A stretch of DNA of 10,196 bases from positions 1 through 10,196 of the forward strand of contig JAGYMO010000072.1 of the NCBI GenBank assembly GCA_018400255.1, read 5' to 3'. Of this stretch, positions 5,800 through 10,196 are shown piece by piece. This stretch comes from Deltaproteobacteria bacterium (GTDB lineage Bacteria; Desulfobacterota; DSM-4660; Desulfatiglandales; B25-G16). A model generated the notes under the pieces. The model had not been told where the DNA came from. It saw nothing but the letters and a program-made list of their open reading frames with translations, and made no database searches. Both the position numbers and the translations under genes were made by a program. Position 1 is the stretch's first letter, and the number at the start of each line of letters is the position of its first letter.

Positions 5800-8700
5800 T
5801 TAATTCTTCTTATATGAAACCCCGTTCACAATGCTATAGACAATAGGGATAATAAATAGGGTAAGAAACGTAGCAAAAAGTAACCCTGAAGCGACTGCTA
5901 CAGCCATAGGTGATCTTAATTCCGCCCCTTCAGAGTGGCTTAAGGCCATCGGAAGCATTCCAAGTATAGTCGTGATAGCAGTAACCAAAATGGGCCGAAC
6001 CCTTACCAATGCCCCCTCTACAATAGCCGTTCCAAATTCAATTCCGTTCCTTCTCAATCTGTTTATATAGTCTATCATAACAATTGCATTGTTCACCACG
6101 ATGCCTGTTAATATCAATACCCCCATAAGGGCCGGTACAGAGAGGGTTTTTCCAAAACCATAGAGTCCAAAAATTACACCTATAAATGCCAGGGGCACAG
6201 TAAACATAATGACAAAGGGTGTTACCAGTGATTCAAATTGGGCTGCCATAATCATATAGACTAACAGAATAGCTACGAGTAAAGACCAAGAAAGTGAAGA
6301 AAAGGCCTCCTGCATATCTTCGTAGCGCCCTCCATATTTGACAAAATATCCCTCGGGTAGCTTTAATTTAGCAACCTTTTCCTTTATATCGTCTACGATA
6401 CTGTTAAGATCTCTCCCAAAGTAATTTCCCTGCACTGAAACCACTCTCTCCTGATCTTCCCTTGTTATCTCGACCGGACCCTTTCCATACCCAATATCCG
6501 CTACCTGATACAGGAGTATCTGAGGCCCTAATGGAGAGGAGACAGTAATATTTCGTATATCGCTTACCGAGTTTCTGTCAATACCCTGAAAACGCACCCT
6601 CAGGTCATATTCGTCACCTCCTATTCGATATCTACTTGCCACAATTCCAAGGAATGCCTCTTTTACCATGCTGCCTATCATGCCGGCCGTAAGTCCCAGC
6701 CTTGCTGCCGTTTCTCTATCTACCTGTACCTGAATTTCCGGCTTAACAGACCTAAGACTCAACTCAATATCCTTGAAACCAGGGATATCCATGCAACTTT
6801 TCTCAATCGATGCGCTAATTTCCTTGAGAACAGAGAGATCCTTACCAAAGACCTTAATCTCTATTGGCGACTCCCCTCCACCGCCCATCATAACCTCACC
6901 AATATCTATAAAATTAAAGTCAGCCCCCTGTATATCTGGAAGCTTTCCGCGTATTGCATCAATTATCTCATCTGATGACCGAACCCTTTCCTCCTTATCC
7001 ACAAGCTTGACCATTATCTCTGCTTCATTTACATCTGCCGCCCCCATGCCCCAGGCAAGATCTATCTTGGTCATCTCTGATAGCCCAATAAATGGGGTAA
7101 TATATATTGTCTCAGGTTGATCAAGCACTATATCCTCAATCTGACTGATCACCCTATTTGTTTCCTCCAAATTAGTGCCCACCGGCATTTTTGCCATCAT
7201 GGACAATATTGGCATATCCTGCTTCGGCATAAATTCCATACCTAAATGCGGTATCATGTAGATCGTCACAACAATAAGTAAAGCCATAGCAAATAGGACT
7301 GTCTTTCTGTGCCGCAGGGAGAGCATAAGAGATCGTCTGTATGTATTCCTGATAGGCTCAAACTTACTCTTTCCCCTTTCTTTGCCCTCTTCCTTGTAGT
7401 TTCTCTTCCTCCCTAAAATAACAGAGGCAACCATAGGTACTATGGTGAGAGATACAAATAATGATGCCAGAAGCGCAAGGCAAACCGTTACCGCCAATGG
7501 ACGTGAGAGTTTTCCCGCTATGCCTGAGGTCAATACCATAGGAAAAAATACAGCCATTGTTGTCAGCGTGGATGCCGTTATAGCCATTCCAACTTCACTT
7601 GCACCGGACTTTGCAGCCTCATCACTTCTCTCGCCTAATTCATTCAGGTGCCGGTAGGTGTTCTCAATTACCACCACAGCATTATCAACCAGCATGCCAA
7701 TCCCTAAAGCCAAGCCCCCGAGTGTCATGATATTAAAGGTGTAACCAAAGCCATAAATACCCATAAAGGTAGTAACCACGGAGAGCGGTATTGCCAAGGA
7801 TATAATCAAGGTAGGCTTCCAATTTCCAAGGAAAAGGAGGAGGACTATGATGGCCAGTATAGCCCCCTCAATTGCATTATAATTTGTCCTCTTGACCACC
7901 TTCTTGATAATTCTGGAATGATCTATTACTGCGTGGAAATTAACCCCTTCCGGAATCTCTTCACGCATTTCTTCAAGCGCATTTTTTACCCTGTCGATAA
8001 CCGCCACGGTATTTGCACCTGATTGCTTAAGCACCATCATTACCAAGGAATCTTTTTTATTGGTCCTTGAGTAGTTTCTAATCTCTTTATGCGTATCTTT
8101 TACAGTTGCTATATCTTTAATATATACGGGCGTACCACCTTTGACGGCAACAATGGTGTTTGAGATAGGCGCAAGGGACTTATACTCACCCAGGGTTCTT
8201 ACCAGATACTCCGTATAACCCTTGCTCACATGGCCTGCTGAGATATTCAAATTCTCTCTTTTTAATGTCTCTATGACCTGGCTCATAGAAATATTATAGG
8301 CGCTCAGTCTATCCCTATCAACAAAGACATTTATCTCTCTCTCCAGACCCCCTGAGATCCAACAACTTGCTACTCCCTCCAATCTCTCGATTCTTGTCTT
8401 AATAGTATCTTTTACATATTGCCTGAGCTTTATCGTATCATCCATCCCTGTTATACCGTAAAAAAGAATGGGCATGTCGGATATGTTAAATTTAACAACC
8501 ATAGGGCTGTCTGCGTCCTCAGGGATAAGATCCGCTAACCAGGAGATTTTATCCCTGACATCCTGGGCGGCAAAGTCCAGCAAGGTGCCCCATTCAAATT
8601 CAACCATAACCACTGACACGCCTTCCTTTGATATCGACCTGACCGTGTTTACCCTCTTTACCGTACTCACAGCCTCTTCTATGGGCCTGGTGACCAGGTT

Positions 8701-8880
8701 TTCAATATCCTCGCTTGCCACACCCTCATAGGTGGTAATAACAGATACAAATGGATATTCCAGGTCAGGCATCATATCTATGCCGATCCTCGTAAAGGAA
8801 ATAATGCCGAATAGAGATACAATCAGCGTCAGCATCAAGACAGTTATCTTTCGGTTTACAGAGAATGCCGGGATGTTCAT
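5800..8880 (-). CDS. RND family efflux permease (AcrB-like, hydrophobe/amphiphile type)
   Basis: At 1026 residues this is full length for the family. It is the inner-membrane proton-driven pump of a tripartite efflux system. The usual two-fold RND layout is present: helix 1 at about 11-30, a large periplasmic domain, helices 2-6 at about 336-490, a cytoplasmic basic linker (490-515), helix 7 at about 527-545, a second periplasmic domain, and helices 8-12 at about 865-1020. Helix 4 reads GIGMLVDNAVVVIEN, with Asp399 at the place of AcrB Asp407 but Asn400 at Asp408. Helix 10 reads GIVVNNAIVMIDYIN, with Asn930 in place of AcrB Lys940. Many RND pumps outside the AcrB group share this version, so it is not a defect. 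The ATG at 8880 follows the MFP stop by three bases, with a GGAGAGGG site at 8896-8889 inside the end of the MFP gene, so the two are translationally coupled. Substrates cannot be told from sequence; multidrug, solvent or lipid-like compounds are possible. Confidence 0.93.
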   Translation of the reverse strand: MNIPAFSVNRKITVLMLTLIVSLFGIISFTRIGIDMMPDLEYPFVSVITTYEGVASEDIENLVTRPIEEAVSTVKRVNTVRSISKEGVSVVMVEFEWGTLLDFAAQDVRDKISWLADLIPEDADSPMVVKFNISDMPILFYGITGMDDTIKLRQYVKDTIKTRIERLEGVASCWISGGLEREINVFVDRDRLSAYNISMSQVIETLKRENLNISAGHVSKGYTEYLVRTLGEYKSLAPISNTIVAVKGGTPVYIKDIATVKDTHKEIRNYSRTNKKDSLVMMVLKQSGANTVAVIDRVKNALEEMREEIPEGVNFHAVIDHSRIIKKVVKRTNYNAIEGAILAIIVLLLFLGNWKPTLIISLAIPLSVVTTFMGIYGFGYTFNIMTLGGLALGIGMLVDNAVVVIENTYRHLNELGERSDEAAKSGASEVGMAITASTLTTMAVFFPMVLTSGIAGKLSRPLAVTVCLALLASLFVSLTIVPMVASVILGRKRNYKEEGKERGKSKFEPIRNTYRRSLMLSLRHRKTVLFAMALLIVVTIYMIPHLGMEFMPKQDMPILSMMAKMPVGTNLEETNRVISQIEDIVLDQPETIYITPFIGLSEMTKIDLAWGMGAADVNEAEIMVKLVDKEERVRSSDEIIDAIRGKLPDIQGADFNFIDIGEVMMGGGGESPIEIKVFGKDLSVLKEISASIEKSCMDIPGFKDIELSLRSVKPEIQVQVDRETAARLGLTAGMIGSMVKEAFLGIVASRYRIGGDEYDLRVRFQGIDRNSVSDIRNITVSSPLGPQILLYQVADIGYGKGPVEITREDQERVVSVQGNYFGRDLNSIVDDIKEKVAKLKLPEGYFVKYGGRYEDMQEAFSSLSWSLLVAILLVYMIMAAQFESLVTPFVIMFTVPLAFIGVIFGLYGFGKTLSVPALMGVLILTGIVVNNAIVMIDYINRLRRNGIEFGTAIVEGALVRVRPILVTAITTILGMLPMALSHSEGAELRSPMAVAVASGLLFATFLTLFIIPIVYSIVNGVSYKKN

Positions 8881-8883
8881 ATA

Positions 8884-10032
8884 TTATTCCCTCTCCACAC
8901 TTACCTTTGTGTTATCCGGCATACCGTAATGCCCTTCGATAATAACCTCCACTCCTTCCTCTAATCCCTGAATAACCTCGATCTCTCGCTCATTGTTAAT
9001 TCCTGTCTTAACTTCTCGCAACCTTGCAGTTCCATCCTCGATAACAAATACAAAGCTGGAGCCGTCCCTTTTTAACACTGATTTGAATGGCACAATAAGG
9101 GCCTCTTTGTGTATCGCAGGATAAATCTTTACCCTGGCAAACATCCCCGGCGTTAATCTATGATCATTATTAGGTATTTGAACCTTTACCGTAAATGTCC
9201 TGCTCAAAGGATCTACCATAGGATTTATCGTCGAAACCATGCCTTCAAAAATCATATCCGGATAGGCATCAACGGTAATATCTACAGGGTTGCCTATTTC
9301 TATGTTGGCGATATGGACCTCGGGCAAATGAATCTCTGACTTTACACTGTCTATATTCATAATTAAGAAAAGAGGGTTTGGGGGCATAGTGGACACAAAT
9401 TCCCCCTCGTTAATAAATCGTTTTACTATCAGGCCGGAAAATGGGGCATTGATTACCGTATCACTAAATTGCTGCTCCGCCATTGCCAGGCTTTCCTTGC
9501 TTCTTGCAATCTGCGCCCTGATTACTTCCATCCCGGTAACAGCCATTGAATAAGCCGTGTCAATATCGTCGTATTTCTGCTGAGAAATTACATTCTTCTT
9601 TAACAGGTTGGACAGCCGCTCTCTTTCTTTTTTTAAATTTTCCACCTTTACACGTGCCTCTTTTAGCTGAGCCTCAGCCATCCTTACCGCCGCTCTTCCC
9701 TGCCTAACCGCAATCAGCAAATTCTTTTGATCCAACTGCACCAGAGGTTGTCCCTTAAGCACCGCATCTCCTTCATCCACGTGCACCAATTCTATGGTTC
9801 CGGAAATTTTAGGCCCAATCTTTGATTCATATTCAGGGAATATAGTGCCGGTAGTTTCGATAGGAATAGAGATATCGCCCTTTTTAACCATGGTAACCTT
9901 CACCTTTGGCAGTTCAATTAATGTACTAGCCGGAGGGGCAATCTTTTCTTCTGAATTGTAACCCTCACAACCACATATCAAAAGGGTTAACCATATAACT
10001 ATCAAAATAACAATAAACCGCTTAGATACCAT
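8884..10032 (-). CDS. RND efflux membrane fusion (periplasmic adaptor) lipoprotein
   Basis: This 382-residue protein joins the RND permease to an outer-membrane channel. Residues 1-21 form a signal ending in the lipobox I-C-G-Cys22, so it should be lipid-anchored like AcrA. Domain order is: first half lipoyl (about 70-102, ending VDEGDAVLKGQPLVQLD), alpha-helical hairpin (about 104-188), second lipoyl half with DTVINAPFSGLIVKR (191-205), beta-barrel (about 225-300, with MVDPLSRTFTVKVQIPN and LTPGMFARVKI) and membrane-proximal domain (about 305-380). At the hairpin tip Arg139, Leu143 and Ser150 have exactly the spacing of the AcrA RLS motif that contacts TolC. ATG 10032 is preceded by GGAG (10042-10039) at six bases. 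It is the first gene of a two-gene operon with the permease; no outer-membrane factor is in view. Confidence 0.93.
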   Translation of the reverse strand: MVSKRFIVILIVIWLTLLICGCEGYNSEEKIAPPASTLIELPKVKVTMVKKGDISIPIETTGTIFPEYESKIGPKISGTIELVHVDEGDAVLKGQPLVQLDQKNLLIAVRQGRAAVRMAEAQLKEARVKVENLKKERERLSNLLKKNVISQQKYDDIDTAYSMAVTGMEVIRAQIARSKESLAMAEQQFSDTVINAPFSGLIVKRFINEGEFVSTMPPNPLFLIMNIDSVKSEIHLPEVHIANIEIGNPVDITVDAYPDMIFEGMVSTINPMVDPLSRTFTVKVQIPNNDHRLTPGMFARVKIYPAIHKEALIVPFKSVLKRDGSSFVFVIEDGTARLREVKTGINNEREIEVIQGLEEGVEVIIEGHYGMPDNTKVSVERE

Positions 10033-10090
10033 ATTTCACTCCATGATTGGCGAAAGAAGCCATATATAACCGTATTAATGTTAAGATGGT

Positions 10091-10120
10091 ATGGTATGTA
10101 TTTGCCACGTATTCTGTCAA
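10091..10120 (-). promoter_or_regulatory. Candidate sigma70 promoter of the efflux operon
   Basis: On the minus strand a perfect TTGACA (10120-10115) is followed after 18 bases by TACCAT (10096-10091), which matches four of six -10 positions. Transcription would start near 10084, about 52 bases before the MFP start. The -10 lies in a short tandem run (TACCATACCAT on the minus strand, ATGGTATGGTATG on the plus strand) that might also be bound by a regulator. Confidence 0.45.
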
Positions 10121-10137
10121 GGTCTTTAAGGGTCATG

Positions 10138-10161
10138 GGGCTTTTTACAAGGAAAAAGCCC
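10138..10161 (-). terminator. Strong hairpin, probable end of an upstream minus-strand transcript
   Basis: GGGCTTTTT and AAAAAGCCC form a perfect 9-base stem around a 6-base loop. It lies just upstream of the efflux promoter and a few bases after a possible minus-strand stop codon (TAA at 10169-10167). No proper T-run follows on either strand, so intrinsic termination is plausible but not assured. Confidence 0.4.
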
Positions 10162-10166
10162 TGCCT

Positions 10167-10196
10167 TTACTGAATTGGAAAACAAAGGTTAAAAGA
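10167..10196 (-). CDS. Possible last codons of a minus-strand gene (partial)
   Basis: Reading the minus strand from the right edge, one frame gives nine residues (SFNLCFPIQ) and a TAA at 10169-10167, directly before the 10138-10161 hairpin. A gene end followed by a hairpin is a natural arrangement, but nine residues cannot prove a gene or show what it is. Confidence 0.15.
   Translation of the reverse strand, partial: SFNLCFPIQ

Noticed and set aside
1..10196. CRISPR array, tRNA, rRNA, insertion sequence or toxin-antitoxin module
   Set aside because: No regularly spaced repeats, cloverleaf-like sequence, transposase motifs or paired small toxin-antitoxin genes were seen on either strand.

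Overview
The window reads as a chromosomal segment of a Gram-negative bacterium. It carries an AsmA-type periplasmic protein, two lipoproteins with lipoboxes, and a tripartite-type RND efflux pair that needs an outer membrane. The DNA is moderately AT-leaning, with canonical AGGAGG-type ribosome sites and at least one textbook sigma70 promoter. The style of the genes suits a Desulfobacterota or deltaproteobacterial-type organism, but that placement is inference and weak. No mobile element, CRISPR array, tRNA or rRNA was seen.

Layout from left to right: (1) the last ~36 codons of an unidentified + strand gene may end at 112. (2) A two-gene + strand operon follows: an AsmA-family envelope protein (205-2199) and a YihY/BrkB-family inner-membrane protein with a C-terminal winged-helix-like tail (2210-3535). 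Both appear to start at TTG codons behind good Shine-Dalgarno sites and lie 10 bases apart. (3) A noncoding stretch of about 445 bases holds an inverted repeat, a near-consensus promoter and a ~130-base leader with a possible hairpin, leading to (4) a 73-residue aromatic-rich lipoprotein (3981-4202). (5) Another ~480-base stretch holds a weak terminator-like hairpin, a doubtful 45-codon ORF and an extended -10 promoter. (6) A + strand gene (4685-5689) encodes a zinc-dependent succinylglutamate desuccinylase/aspartoacylase-family hydrolase. (7) Converging on it, a minus-strand operon encodes a lipid-anchored membrane fusion protein (10032-8884) and an RND permease (8880-5800) spaced by 3 bases, with a candidate promoter at 10120-10091. 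(8) At the right edge a strong hairpin and a possible gene end suggest another minus-strand gene upstream.

The unifying theme is the cell envelope. The AsmA/YihY pair is likely connected to lipid handling between the membranes, and the MFP/RND pair is a drug or metabolite efflux pump whose TolC-like channel must be encoded elsewhere. The small lipoprotein is the least explained element: it has the best promoter in the window, a long leader, and no family I recognise. I see no convincing new multi-gene defence or mobile system.
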